The notes below the pieces were generated by a model. The model had not been told where the DNA came from and ran no database searches. It saw only the letters and a program-made list of their open reading frames with translations. Made by a program: the position numbers and the translations under genes. A DNA stretch of 64,000 nt from Chitinophagaceae bacterium (lineage in GTDB: Bacteria > Bacteroidota > Bacteroidia > Chitinophagales > Chitinophagaceae): assembly GCA_947488765.1 (NCBI GenBank), contig CANLAE010000008.1, positions 1 through 64,000 on the forward strand, read 5' to 3'. Below are positions 1 to 8,980 of the stretch, piece after piece; the first letter of the stretch is position 1; each line of letters begins with the position of its first letter.

Positions 1-1103
1 CTGAAAATTTTGTGTTGATTACAGATGAAGCCGGAACTATTGAAAATATTGTAGATGTAAGCGAAGCAGGAGATGAGATACAAGTTTTTAATGGCATTCT
101 TACTCCGGGTTTTATAAATGCACATTGTCATTTGGAACTGAGCCACATGAAGGGTTTAATACCGAAAAAAAGTGGATTGGTAGATTTTATTTTAGATATT
201 TTAAGCAAAAGACATATCGCTGAAGACTTGATTCTTCAGAGCATTCAAGATGCTGAAACAGAGATGATAGATAGTGGAATTGTTGCTGTGGGAGACATTT
301 GCAACACTACTTTTACTTTGCCACAAAAGCAATTGCATCGATTGAAATATTATAATTTTATTGAAGTAAGTGGCTGGCATCCGGATATTGCAAAGACACG
401 ATATGAAACAGCTCAATCCAATTATGATGTTTTTAATCAGCTATCAAATAATTATCATTCCAGTTCAATTGTACCACATGCACCATACTCAGTTTCAAAT
501 CAATTGTGGGAATATTTAAAGCCAAATTTTAGTCAACAAACCATCACAATTCACAACCAAGAAACTTCATTTGAAAATAATTTTTTTGAAAAAGGGGAAG
601 GAGATTTTGTAAGATTATATGAGCGTTTGGGAGTGAATAATCCATTTTTTAGTCCAACTGGAAAAACTAGTATTCAATCTTATTTACAACATACAACAAA
701 TGCTGAAAATTTAATTTTGGTTCACAATACTTTTACAAATGAAACAGATATTTCATTTGCAAAAAAGGAAATGAATTCTTCGTATTGGTGTGTTTGTATC
801 AATGCCAATTTATACATTGAAAATGCTTTGCCACCAATAGAATTAATACGGAACAATCAATGTAAAATAGTCTTGGGTACAGATAGTTTGGCAAGCAATG
901 ATGCATTAAGTATTGTAGCAGAAATGAAAAAAATTAAACAACATTTTCCTTCTATACCTTTGAGTGAAATTTTACAATGGGCAACGCTTAATGGCGCAGC
1001 AGCATTACAATTAGAACAAGATTTGGGTAGTTTTGAAAAAGGGAAAAAACCGGGTGTTGTTCTTTTAGATGACAACTTAAATTCAGCAAAGCGATTGCTT
1101 TAA
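1..1103 (+). CDS. Amidohydrolase family protein, 5'-truncated by the window edge; possible aminofutalosine deaminase
   Basis: The reading frame is open to the left edge, so the true start lies outside the window; a GTG at 12 is only an internal codon. The protein has the metal-dependent hydrolase pattern: an HxH metal pair in [13 protein letters not shown], a VPHAPYSVS motif, a third metal His in the ITIHNQE segment, and [10 protein letters not shown] carrying the metal Asp. This is the ATZ/TRZ-type deaminase branch of the amidohydrolase superfamily. One enzyme of that branch deaminates aminofutalosine in the MqnC menaquinone pathway. Because mqnC lies just beyond recO, that role is possible, but it is inferred only from proximity. 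The stop overlaps the convergent recO stop by four bases. Confidence 0.8.
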   Translation, partial: ENFVLITDEAGTIENIVDVSEAGDEIQVFNGILTPGFINAHCHLELSHMKGLIPKKSGLVDFILDILSKRHIAEDLILQSIQDAETEMIDSGIVAVGDICNTTFTLPQKQLHRLKYYNFIEVSGWHPDIAKTRYETAQSNYDVFNQLSNNYHSSSIVPHAPYSVSNQLWEYLKPNFSQQTITIHNQETSFENNFFEKGEGDFVRLYERLGVNNPFFSPTGKTSIQSYLQHTTNAENLILVHNTFTNETDISFAKKEMNSSYWCVCINANLYIENALPPIELIRNNQCKIVLGTDSLASNDALSIVAEMKKIKQHFPSIPLSEILQWATLNGAAALQLEQDLGSFEKGKKPGVVLLDDNLNSAKRLL

Positions 1104-1840
1104 TCGAATATTTCGTGCAGTACAATCATGCTTTTCATTTCACCAAAATCTTGTATATGCAAAGCAATGTATTGTTGCAAATACATTAATAAATTTCTTC
1201 TGATATCTCTGTTTAATTTTATATTTTCAAGATCGTTATAAAATTGAATGTGGTTAATTTTTGAAATGGTTTCTGCCAAAGTGCCTTCAATGAAATAAGG
1301 ATGCAAAGGTTGTTCTGTTACAAAGTTTCCATCTTGCAAATCAAGAATTGGTGTAGTGGTTGAATAATCACCTTGCATTTTAAAACCCAATTCACCACCA
1401 AGATGCAAAGTAAAATACAGGGGAATGTTGCTTACTAAAGTATTAGAACCAATATCAATTTGTTTCAAAGTATCTTCTATCAAATAATACAATTCCGGGT
1501 TTGCTTCGGGCTGCTTTAAACTATGCTGCAATAATTCAATTACATACATTGCAATTGCATTGCGGGTTACGTCAAAAAAAATAGTTTTGTGCAAATAAGC
1601 CCATTGAAATTCTTTAATGAATTGAAGATTTTTTAATTCATTGTGATACACTTCCATTTCTAAAACAGCCGCCGGTTGAAAGTAGTTTCCTTTGCCTTGA
1701 GATTTTTTTGAAGATTGTCTGATACCTTTTACAATATAACTCTGCACCCCAAACAATTCAGTGTATATAGAAGTAATGATACTTGTTTCGCCATACTTTA
1801 CAGTACGCAATACAATGCCTTTGGTTTTATGAGTTTGCAC
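1100..1840 (-). CDS. recO: DNA repair protein RecO
   Basis: A 246-residue protein beginning with the RecO N-terminal pattern [15 protein letters not shown], an OB-fold that binds DNA, followed by the helical C-terminal part. RecO works with RecR to load RecA at gaps and anneals single strands in the RecFOR pathway, acting in the cytoplasm. Its length is normal for the family. The Cys zinc motif seen in many RecO proteins is not apparent, as is common in Bacteroidota. It is transcribed after mqnC with a 38-bp gap, so the two may share a transcript, and its end meets the amidohydrolase gene tail to tail. Confidence 0.92.
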   Translation of the reverse strand: MQTHKTKGIVLRTVKYGETSIITSIYTELFGVQSYIVKGIRQSSKKSQGKGNYFQPAAVLEMEVYHNELKNLQFIKEFQWAYLHKTIFFDVTRNAIAMYVIELLQHSLKQPEANPELYYLIEDTLKQIDIGSNTLVSNIPLYFTLHLGGELGFKMQGDYSTTTPILDLQDGNFVTEQPLHPYFIEGTLAETISKINHIQFYNDLENIKLNRDIRRNLLMYLQQYIALHIQDFGEMKSMIVLHEIFD

Positions 1841-1878
1841 ACTGTAAAGATAAATAACAAAGGATTGATTTGGGGTTT

Positions 1879-3003
1879 CTAATAATCAATGACCTGTTCT
1901 TCAATTGTTTCAGGAATTGTTCTCCATTCGTATTGTTGGTTTCGAAGTTGTGGTTCAAAGCCTGCTTCTTTGATTGCATCCTGAATACTTTTGTATGTAA
2001 ATCGATGAGGAGCTCCTGCAGCACTTACTACATTTTCTTCGAGCATAATACTTCCAAAATCATTGGCACCTGCATTCAAACAAATTTGTGCAGGTTGCTT
2101 GCCTACGGTTAACCAACTTGCCTGTATGTTTTTAATATTAGGCAACATGATTCTGCTGATAGCAATCATTCTGATATATTCTTCTGCAGTGGTTAAGTTT
2201 TGAACCCCTCTTATTTTTGCCAATAAAGTATCTACATCCTGAAAAGTCCAAGGAATAAATGCTAGAAAACCTTTTGCCTCAGTAGGTTTCATTGCTTGTA
2301 CTTCACGTATTCTTGTAAGGTGAATAAATCTTTCTTCTAAAGTTTCAACATGACCAAACATCATTGTAGCACTTGTAGTAATATTTAATTTGTGTGCTTC
2401 ATGCATTACTGCCAACCATTCGTCTGATCCGCATTTTCCTTTGCTAATTAATCGTCTTACTCTGTCTGTTAATATTTCCGCACCTGCACCGGGCAAACTG
2501 TCCATACCTGCTTCCTGCAATGCTTTCAGAACTGCATGATGGGTACTTTTTTCTAATTTAGTAATATGAGCAATTTCCGGGGGGCCTAGTGCATGTAATT
2601 TAATGGTAGGATATTCTTGTTTTATTGCTCTGAAAATATTGGTATAAAAATCCAATCCTAATTCGGGATGATGACCGCCCTGCAACAACAACTGATCGCC
2701 ACCCCAACGCAGTGTTTCTTCAATTTTTTTTCGGTAAGTAGGCATGTCTGTAATGTATGCATCTGCATGTCCGGGTATTCTGAAGAAATTGCAGAATTTA
2801 CAATTGGCAATACAAACATTGGTTGTATTTACATTTCTATCAATTTGCCAAGTTACTTTTCCATGAGGTACATGGTATTTTCTCATTTCATTTGCAACAG
2901 CCATTAATTCGGTTAATGGTGCATTTTCAAATAAAAATATTCCTTCTTCAACACTTAAAAATTCAAATGCTAGGGCTTTATTGTACAAATCTGCTAACTG
3001 CAT
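1879..3003 (-). CDS. mqnC: Cyclic dehypoxanthinyl futalosine synthase (radical SAM)
   Basis: A 374-residue radical SAM enzyme. Residues C64, C68 and C71 form the CX3CX2C [4Fe-4S] site in CIANCKFCNFFR. The segment LLQGGHHPELGLDFY, then HALGPPEI and the C-terminal GANDFGSIMLEENVVSAAG, are typical of MqnC rather than of its relative MqnE. MqnC cyclises dehypoxanthinyl futalosine in the futalosine route to menaquinone. This fits the ubiE/menG methyltransferase at 49 kb, which would finish the quinone. It is the first gene of a likely mqnC-recO unit and is divergent from the aspartyl protease gene across 93 bp. The ATG at 3003 gives the usual N-terminus. Confidence 0.92.
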   Translation of the reverse strand: MQLADLYNKALAFEFLSVEEGIFLFENAPLTELMAVANEMRKYHVPHGKVTWQIDRNVNTTNVCIANCKFCNFFRIPGHADAYITDMPTYRKKIEETLRWGGDQLLLQGGHHPELGLDFYTNIFRAIKQEYPTIKLHALGPPEIAHITKLEKSTHHAVLKALQEAGMDSLPGAGAEILTDRVRRLISKGKCGSDEWLAVMHEAHKLNITTSATMMFGHVETLEERFIHLTRIREVQAMKPTEAKGFLAFIPWTFQDVDTLLAKIRGVQNLTTAEEYIRMIAISRIMLPNIKNIQASWLTVGKQPAQICLNAGANDFGSIMLEENVVSAAGAPHRFTYKSIQDAIKEAGFEPQLRNQQYEWRTIPETIEEQVIDY

Positions 3004-3096
3004 GTGCTTTCCTTTTTAATCATAACAAAGTTAGGGCCGTAAGGTTTGCATGTTGTTATTCTTTGTTGTAAATTCATTTGCGGTTAAGTGCGTTGT

Positions 3097-4293
3097 ATGA
3101 AAAAAAATTTTCTTTTTATTGTATTCATATTTTTCTGTTGTCTTGATTCGATTGCGCAAGTAGCCTCTGTGCAAACAACTGCAACTTTCATTACCAAGAT
3201 TCCATTTATACAATTAAATGGAGGTATTGTTGTTGTAAGAAGTACAATTGATAATTTAAAAGATACCTTAAATTTTATTTTAGATACCGGAAGCGGTGGT
3301 ATTTCATTAGATTCAGCAACTGTTGATGAGTTGTATCTTACAAAGGTTAGTTCCGATAGAACTATTCGGGGAATAGCAGGCATTAAATCAGTTGCATTTA
3401 CAAACAATCATTCATTAAATTTTACCGGGTTAAAAGTAGATAGTTTGAATTTTCACATTAATAATTATGATTTGCTTAGTAGTGTTTATGGTGTGCGGAT
3501 TGATGGCATTATTGGTTATAGTTTTTTAAGCAGATATATTGTAGTGATTAATTATGACAGACAAGAATTGGAAATATATTCACCCGGTATTTTTATATAT
3601 CCTAAAGGTGGATATATGATGAAGCCAATTTTTAGTTCTCTTGTTTTATCCGTTTTTCAAGTAGAGGATGCAAGATCAATAATGAGTCGGTTTATTTTTG
3701 ATACCGGTGCAGGGTTGTGTTTTTTATTTAATGAAAACTTTCTTAATGATAGTAGTTTTTTAAAAAATAAAAAGAAAAAATTTATTACACAAGCAGAAGG
3801 ATTTGGCGGGAAAAAAGAAATGGAATTAACTGTAATAAAAAGTATTTCTGTTGGCCCGTATAAATTTAGAAAAGTACCTGTTTTTATTTTTAAAGATGCA
3901 TTTAATGTAACCTCTTATCCTCAGAGTTGCGGATTGATTGGGAATGATTTATTAAAGCGGTTTAATGTGGTATTAAATTATCCCGAACGAACAATTTTTC
4001 TGAAACCTAATAACAGATTTTCAGAAAATTTTGATTATTCCTACACTGGTTTAGGAATTTATTTAGTAGATGATACAATAAAAGTGATTGATATTATAAA
4101 AGATTCTCCTGGGGATATTGCGGGCTTCAAAAGAGATGATATTTTGATAGGTATTGACAATCATTTTACTAATAATATTCAAACCTTTAAAACTGCTTTG
4201 CAAAACGCAGGTGCAAGGCTAAAAGTGTTCATTATTCGAAATCAACAGCCAGTGACTTTATACTTATCTGTAAAAAATATTTTACGTAATTGA
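3097..4293 (+). CDS. Secreted retropepsin-like aspartyl protease with C-terminal PDZ domain
   Basis: I chose the ATG at 3097 over an upstream GTG at 3088 because it gives a clean signal peptide (MKKNFLFIVFIFF, cleavage after SIAQ). Two aspartyl-protease halves follow: FILDTGSGGIS near residue 63 and FIFDTGAG near residue 200. A PDZ-like domain occupies about residues 310-398 (the segment SPGDIAGFKRDDIL). Proteins of this build are common in Bacteroidota and are exported to the periplasm or cell surface; their substrates are mostly unknown. Two DTG motifs in one chain suggest it folds as a monomer with both catalytic aspartates, whereas retroviral enzymes dimerise. It precedes the endonuclease I gene by 70 bp on the same strand. 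Confidence 0.82.
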   Translation: MKKNFLFIVFIFFCCLDSIAQVASVQTTATFITKIPFIQLNGGIVVVRSTIDNLKDTLNFILDTGSGGISLDSATVDELYLTKVSSDRTIRGIAGIKSVAFTNNHSLNFTGLKVDSLNFHINNYDLLSSVYGVRIDGIIGYSFLSRYIVVINYDRQELEIYSPGIFIYPKGGYMMKPIFSSLVLSVFQVEDARSIMSRFIFDTGAGLCFLFNENFLNDSSFLKNKKKKFITQAEGFGGKKEMELTVIKSISVGPYKFRKVPVFIFKDAFNVTSYPQSCGLIGNDLLKRFNVVLNYPERTIFLKPNNRFSENFDYSYTGLGIYLVDDTIKVIDIIKDSPGDIAGFKRDDILIGIDNHFTNNIQTFKTALQNAGARLKVFIIRNQQPVTLYLSVKNILRN

Positions 4294-4363
4294 ATTAGCA
4301 ATTTATAAGTATAGTCTTTTGTCAATAATTTATTTCATATTTTCAACGCCTGAAAATGATTGT

Positions 4364-5785
4364 ATGAAGAAATTCTTATGTGTAGCAGCTTTTGTGGTTA
4401 ATATATGGAATGCAAATGCACAAGCCCCTTCGGGTTATTATAATAGCGCAGCCAATAAAACTTGTGCCGCATTAAAAACTGCATTAAAAAGTATTACCAC
4501 GAATGGGCATAATGCTCAAACTTATGCTGCTTTGTGGACACAATACCAACTAACTGATCTTAAGCCAAGAACAATTGGTACTGGTTCTTCCAATGTAATT
4601 TATGATATGTATTCTGCAAAGCCCGGAGGTATTGACCCGTATCAATTTACACCAGGTGCAGTATCATCAGGTGGTAACCAAGATGATGGAAGTTTAGGAA
4701 CTTCAGAAGGCCAACGTTACAACAGAGAACATAGTGTACCAAGAAGTTGGTTTGCCGGAAATACAAGTGTGCCCGGCACTGCAACAGATTACCTATTTAT
4801 TTTCCCTTCTGACAAATATGTAAATGGTAAAAGAGGAAATATCCCTTATGGCGAAGTAGTAACTGCTTCACAAACTTTTTTAAATGGCACAAGAATTGGG
4901 ACTTCATCTTTTGCAGGGATTACAGGAAATGTGTTTGAACCGGTTGATTCATTTAAAGGCGATTATGCAAGAGCATTTTTATATTTTGTCACCCGCTATG
5001 AAGATGATATTCCTACCTGGTCTTCTAATGCAGAAGCAGCACAATCTTTTGATAACAATACCTTCCCATCGGTAAAAATAAATTATTTAAAATTGATGTT
5101 GAAATGGCACAATTTAGATCCTGTAAGTCAGAAAGAAAAAGATAGAAATAATGGTGCGTATAGCTTTCAAGGCAATAGAAATCCTTTTATTGATAGTCCC
5201 CAATACGTGAGTAAGATATGGAATAGCACTTGCCCAGGACTTGCAGCATTACCTGTAAATATTTTATATTTTTCGGGGAAGTTGATTAATAAAAAAGTTG
5301 TTTTAAGCTGGGAAGTAGAAAATGAAATCAATGTAGATCGTTATGAAATTGAAAGAAGTTTCAATAGTATTGATTTTAGTTTAGTTTCTTCAATTAAAGC
5401 AATCAACAACCGCAATTATTCAGTAACAGATTTTGCTGAGAATAATAAAGACAAAAGGGTTTATTACCGCATTAAAAAAATAGATAACGACAGAAGATTT
5501 AGCTATAGTGAAATTTTTAATTTACATATTCCATTCAATGTAAAATTTAATATTTATCCGAATCCGGCTTCTGATGTTATTCATGTGCAATTAAATAATA
5601 GTAGCAATGATTTAGTTGCAGTTGAAGTGTGTGACATGACGGGTAAAATAGTTATGCATTCCAATTATTTATACAACAATGGTATTATTCATATTGCTAC
5701 AAAAGCCTTATCTACAGGCACTTTCATGGTAAAGCTGACATCAAATGGAGAAAGCTATGTACAAAAGGTTGTGGTAATTAAGTAA
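4364..5785 (+). CDS. Secreted endonuclease I family nuclease with T9SS sorting domain
   Basis: The ATG at 4364 gives a 473-residue protein with a signal peptide (MKKFLCVAAFVV, cleaved after NANAQ). Residues about 20-290 match the endonuclease I family, with the catalytic NREHSVPRSWF motif near residue 123 and downstream Asn/Arg-rich segments. After a linker starting ALPVNILYFSG comes a fibronectin-like stretch, and then a type A T9SS C-terminal sorting domain (IYPNPASDVIHVQL, ending YVQKVVVIK). It is therefore probably exported across the outer membrane and either released or surface-attached, where it could digest extracellular DNA for phosphate and nucleotides. The same linker plus tail layout occurs in the serine hydrolase at 29.4 kb. 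Confidence 0.9.
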   Translation: MKKFLCVAAFVVNIWNANAQAPSGYYNSAANKTCAALKTALKSITTNGHNAQTYAALWTQYQLTDLKPRTIGTGSSNVIYDMYSAKPGGIDPYQFTPGAVSSGGNQDDGSLGTSEGQRYNREHSVPRSWFAGNTSVPGTATDYLFIFPSDKYVNGKRGNIPYGEVVTASQTFLNGTRIGTSSFAGITGNVFEPVDSFKGDYARAFLYFVTRYEDDIPTWSSNAEAAQSFDNNTFPSVKINYLKLMLKWHNLDPVSQKEKDRNNGAYSFQGNRNPFIDSPQYVSKIWNSTCPGLAALPVNILYFSGKLINKKVVLSWEVENEINVDRYEIERSFNSIDFSLVSSIKAINNRNYSVTDFAENNKDKRVYYRIKKIDNDRRFSYSEIFNLHIPFNVKFNIYPNPASDVIHVQLNNSSNDLVAVEVCDMTGKIVMHSNYLYNNGIIHIATKALSTGTFMVKLTSNGESYVQKVVVIK

Positions 5786-5860
5786 GTTTTAAATTCCTTT
5801 TTCAAAACTAAAAGCTTCCCTACTCATAAAAAATTTGTAAACAAATTATTGCACTAAAAA

Positions 5861-5893
5861 AAATTCCAAAGACATTATTCATCTTTGGAATTT
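5861..5893. terminator. Bidirectional intrinsic terminator between convergent genes
   Basis: A perfect 12-bp inverted repeat (AAATTCCAAAGA, 9-nt loop, TCTTTGGAATTT) lies between the endonuclease I gene and the convergent beta-barrel receptor gene. A and T runs flank both sides, so it can end transcription from either direction. A smaller AATTTGT/ACAAATT hairpin sits just before it at 5832-5847. Confidence 0.75.
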
Positions 5894-5928
5894 TATATTT
5901 AGTTCTTTTTAAGCTTAATACCTATCAC

Positions 5929-8793
5929 TTAAAACCCACCCATTCTCATGCTTGGTTGTCCATCTCTTCTGAACATTCCTTTCATCATTGGTGGCATTTG
6001 TTGTTGTCCTTTACCTGCAAACTTGCGAAGGTTATATGTGAATGATAACATGAAGTACCTTGTTAATACTTGAGTTCGTGTATCTTGGATATAGTTTTGT
6101 TCAACTGAACGGGTAATACTTTTATTTTCATTTAATAAATCGTACACACTCAACTTCAACTCACCATCTTTTTTCTTAAAGATAGCTTTGGATATACTTG
6201 CATTCCATAATGGAATAGTTTGATTAAATCCACTGCTTTGTCCACGGTTCATGGTAAGGTCAAAATCACTTCCGATAATCCAACCATTTTTAGTAGAATA
6301 AGTTGGTTCGGCAGAGAATATCTGCGTAAAGAAATTACCGTTGTTTTGTGGGCTTAAAGTATAGGTTGCAATCGTATAAGAAGATGTACTTGAAAAATTT
6401 AAGTCAAATTTGTCTTTGATATTGAAGTTGTAACTGATGCGTTCGCCTAAGATATAATTGTCGTTATAATTTTTTACGTTGTTAAATAAGTTTACATCTT
6501 TTGTATAAGCAACAGTAGTGGTAAAGTTCATGTTCCCTTTTGGCCTCTTTGTAGGAAAGCCATAGTTTACAAATCCTGTTACATTCATTGCGCCATTGAT
6601 ATTTATCGGCTTGCTATATTGAGCTCCCGGAATTAACGTAATGCCATCTACCAGAATTGGAAGATTGGTAGTATTTTGTGTTACATTATTACCTATTTTA
6701 TTTTCAGTAAAGCTACCATTTAAGCTTACAACAAAATTTTTGAAAGTAATGATATCAAACTTGGTATAGAACAAACTAAAGCTGTGACTAAACTCTTGTT
6801 GTAATGCAGAATTACCTGTTTTGATGCTTAATTGATTCGTATTATCAACTACATCTTGCAATTGAGAAATTGAAGGAGCATTCGTTCTTCCACGATAATT
6901 AAACCTTAGATTTTTCGTTCTGTTTTTGCTGTATTGAATTTGCACATTTGGAAAATAGTTTACAAAACTATTAGTCAATTTAGTATTCTTAGTTTGGTTA
7001 TTACTTGTAAGATCTGCAAACTGAACTCCCATACCAAGCGTGTAGCTTAAGTCTTTATTTACTTGCTCTCTGTAGCTTGCGCTAAATCTGTTTGAAGTAT
7101 TGGTGTTCTCAAATTTGTTTGTCAAATTCAATACAATAATGTCAAATGCATTTGTTGTTTTATTGTAGCGATAAGTTTGCTGATCAGAATTATTTAGACT
7201 GTAGTTATAATTATACGTAAGTTCTACTTGTCCTTTTTTACCAATTGGTTCTGTGTAAGATAAATTGCTGCTAAAAGTGTTCCCGTTTTTTTCGGTACTG
7301 TTAATCTGATTTACTGTATCGTTAATAATATTCGAACCAAAATAAATATTGTTCAATGATAGGTTTGTTCCGTCTGATTCGCTAGTACTCAAGCCTGGCG
7401 TGAGGTTCAAAGAAATTGTACGTCCACGTTTTTTAAATTTATGTCTTATTAAAATACTTGTATTAAAATTATATCCGTCACTAATTGTTGAGTTTTTTTG
7501 CTGAACACCACTTAGATTGGTTAATTTTCCTTTGGTTAGAAATGAGGTTGTTTCACTAAAATTATCTGTGTGCTGATTGCTAAAAGTTGGTCGGATTAAT
7601 ATTGAATTGAACGAATCAATTTTCTGATCAATTTCAAAGTTGAAACGTTGGTTGGTATTTTTATTATTTGATTTCGTAGTACTTGTATTGTACTGTGATG
7701 AATCATTGGTAACAAAGGTTTCCTTATAATTATCGTTGTCATTATTGGTGTTCATGCTATTGAAAAAATAACTTCCGCTAACACTTGTTTTTTTGCTCCA
7801 AACATCATTGTAGTTTAAGCCCGCAGCCCAGGTAGTAGCAATACCCGATTGATTAGAAGTTAAAAAGTTACCAATACCTCCACCACCACCAAACATCCCA
7901 CCGCCTCTTCCTCCACCGCCACCATTCATAGTGCCCAATAAATCTTGAACGGAAAAGTTTTGCTGATTTATATTATTCCCTTGACCGATAAATGAAATTT
8001 GTTGATTGCCGTTAAACCTATTAAAATTAGCACTTGTAGCGTATCTGTCTTTATCTCCTGCACCAGCATTAAGCTTGCCAAAATAACCTTTGCGTCTGTC
8101 TTTTTTAGTAATGATATTAATTGTTTTTTCTCTGTTACCATCATCAAACCCACTAAAAGCACTTTGGTCACTCTGTGCATCATATACCTGTACTTTGTCA
8201 ATTACATCGGTAGGTAAATTTCTCGTTGCAGTTTTAGGATCGTCACCAAAGAATTTTTTACCATCTACCAAAACCCTTGTTACATTTTGCCCTTGGGCTT
8301 TTACAGTACCATCTTTCTCAACCTGAACGCCGGGTAATTTTTTTAATAAATCTTCTGCAGTTGCGTTGGGTTTTGTTTTGAAACTTCCTGCATTAAATTC
8401 AGTAGTATCTCCTTTGATTTGAACGGGTGAAGATTTCACAGTAACATCTGCTAAATTATTGGCTGAGATTTTCATGTACAAAGTGCCAATATCTACCAAA
8501 GGATTGGTTTTTGAAAAAGTAACTTTTTGAAATTTAGGCTCGTAACTGCTGAAACTAATTTGCAAAATATATGTTCCGAAGCTAATGCCCGATAATTCAA
8601 AACTCCCATCTGTTTTTGCAAGGCTAAATACTTCAACGGTAGAATCTGTTACATCAAGCACGCTGATAGAAGCGTCTTTTAAAGATTGCTTGGCGGTAGT
8701 ATCTACTAGTTTTCCTTTAAGGATTCCACTCGTTTGAGAAAAAGAAAATGAAGTAATGATTAAAGAAAATAAAATTGTTATGAATTGTTTCAT
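5929..8793 (-). CDS. Outer membrane beta-barrel receptor of the TonB-dependent type with Gly- and Met-rich segments
   Basis: The ATG at 8793 gives a signal peptide (MKQFITILFSLIITSFSFSQ). Next comes a carboxypeptidase-regulatory-like Ig domain (about residues 22-110: GILKGKLVDTTAKQ), then a plug-like region with KLPGVQVEKDGTVKAQGQ and VLVDGKKFFGDDP, and a long barrel rich in Asn, Thr and aromatic residues. This is the 'outer membrane beta-barrel family' relative of TonB-dependent receptors found in many Bacteroidota; the ligand is unknown. Two oddities are visible: a poly-Gly loop (GGGGGRGGGMFGGGGG) in the early barrel, and a Met/Gln/Gly-rich extension after the last aromatic beta strand. It stands alone between its terminator and the alaS gene. 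Confidence 0.85.
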   Translation of the reverse strand: MKQFITILFSLIITSFSFSQTSGILKGKLVDTTAKQSLKDASISVLDVTDSTVEVFSLAKTDGSFELSGISFGTYILQISFSSYEPKFQKVTFSKTNPLVDIGTLYMKISANNLADVTVKSSPVQIKGDTTEFNAGSFKTKPNATAEDLLKKLPGVQVEKDGTVKAQGQNVTRVLVDGKKFFGDDPKTATRNLPTDVIDKVQVYDAQSDQSAFSGFDDGNREKTINIITKKDRRKGYFGKLNAGAGDKDRYATSANFNRFNGNQQISFIGQGNNINQQNFSVQDLLGTMNGGGGGRGGGMFGGGGGIGNFLTSNQSGIATTWAAGLNYNDVWSKKTSVSGSYFFNSMNTNNDNDNYKETFVTNDSSQYNTSTTKSNNKNTNQRFNFEIDQKIDSFNSILIRPTFSNQHTDNFSETTSFLTKGKLTNLSGVQQKNSTISDGYNFNTSILIRHKFKKRGRTISLNLTPGLSTSESDGTNLSLNNIYFGSNIINDTVNQINSTEKNGNTFSSNLSYTEPIGKKGQVELTYNYNYSLNNSDQQTYRYNKTTNAFDIIVLNLTNKFENTNTSNRFSASYREQVNKDLSYTLGMGVQFADLTSNNQTKNTKLTNSFVNYFPNVQIQYSKNRTKNLRFNYRGRTNAPSISQLQDVVDNTNQLSIKTGNSALQQEFSHSFSLFYTKFDIITFKNFVVSLNGSFTENKIGNNVTQNTTNLPILVDGITLIPGAQYSKPININGAMNVTGFVNYGFPTKRPKGNMNFTTTVAYTKDVNLFNNVKNYNDNYILGERISYNFNIKDKFDLNFSSTSSYTIATYTLSPQNNGNFFTQIFSAEPTYSTKNGWIIGSDFDLTMNRGQSSGFNQTIPLWNASISKAIFKKKDGELKLSVYDLLNENKSITRSVEQNYIQDTRTQVLTRYFMLSFTYNLRKFAGKGQQQMPPMMKGMFRRDGQPSMRMGGF

Positions 8794-8980
8794 GTAAATA
8801 GTTGAGGTTAACAAGTAGCGAAAATATCTTATTAATTTTGTAAATACCGATTACATTAAGATTAACGGTAAATTAGAATGATTGTCGGTGGATTTTTTTT
8901 CAAATCGGTGAGAATATGACGTTATCAGGTGAAGATATCCTTCACTCGTTAATTAATAAATTGATGGTTCCGCATTTTAT

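Noticed and set aside
1879..3003. MqnE (aminofutalosine synthase) instead of MqnC
   Set aside because: The QGGHHPELG and HALGPPEI segments and C-terminal GANDFGSIMLEE match MqnC.
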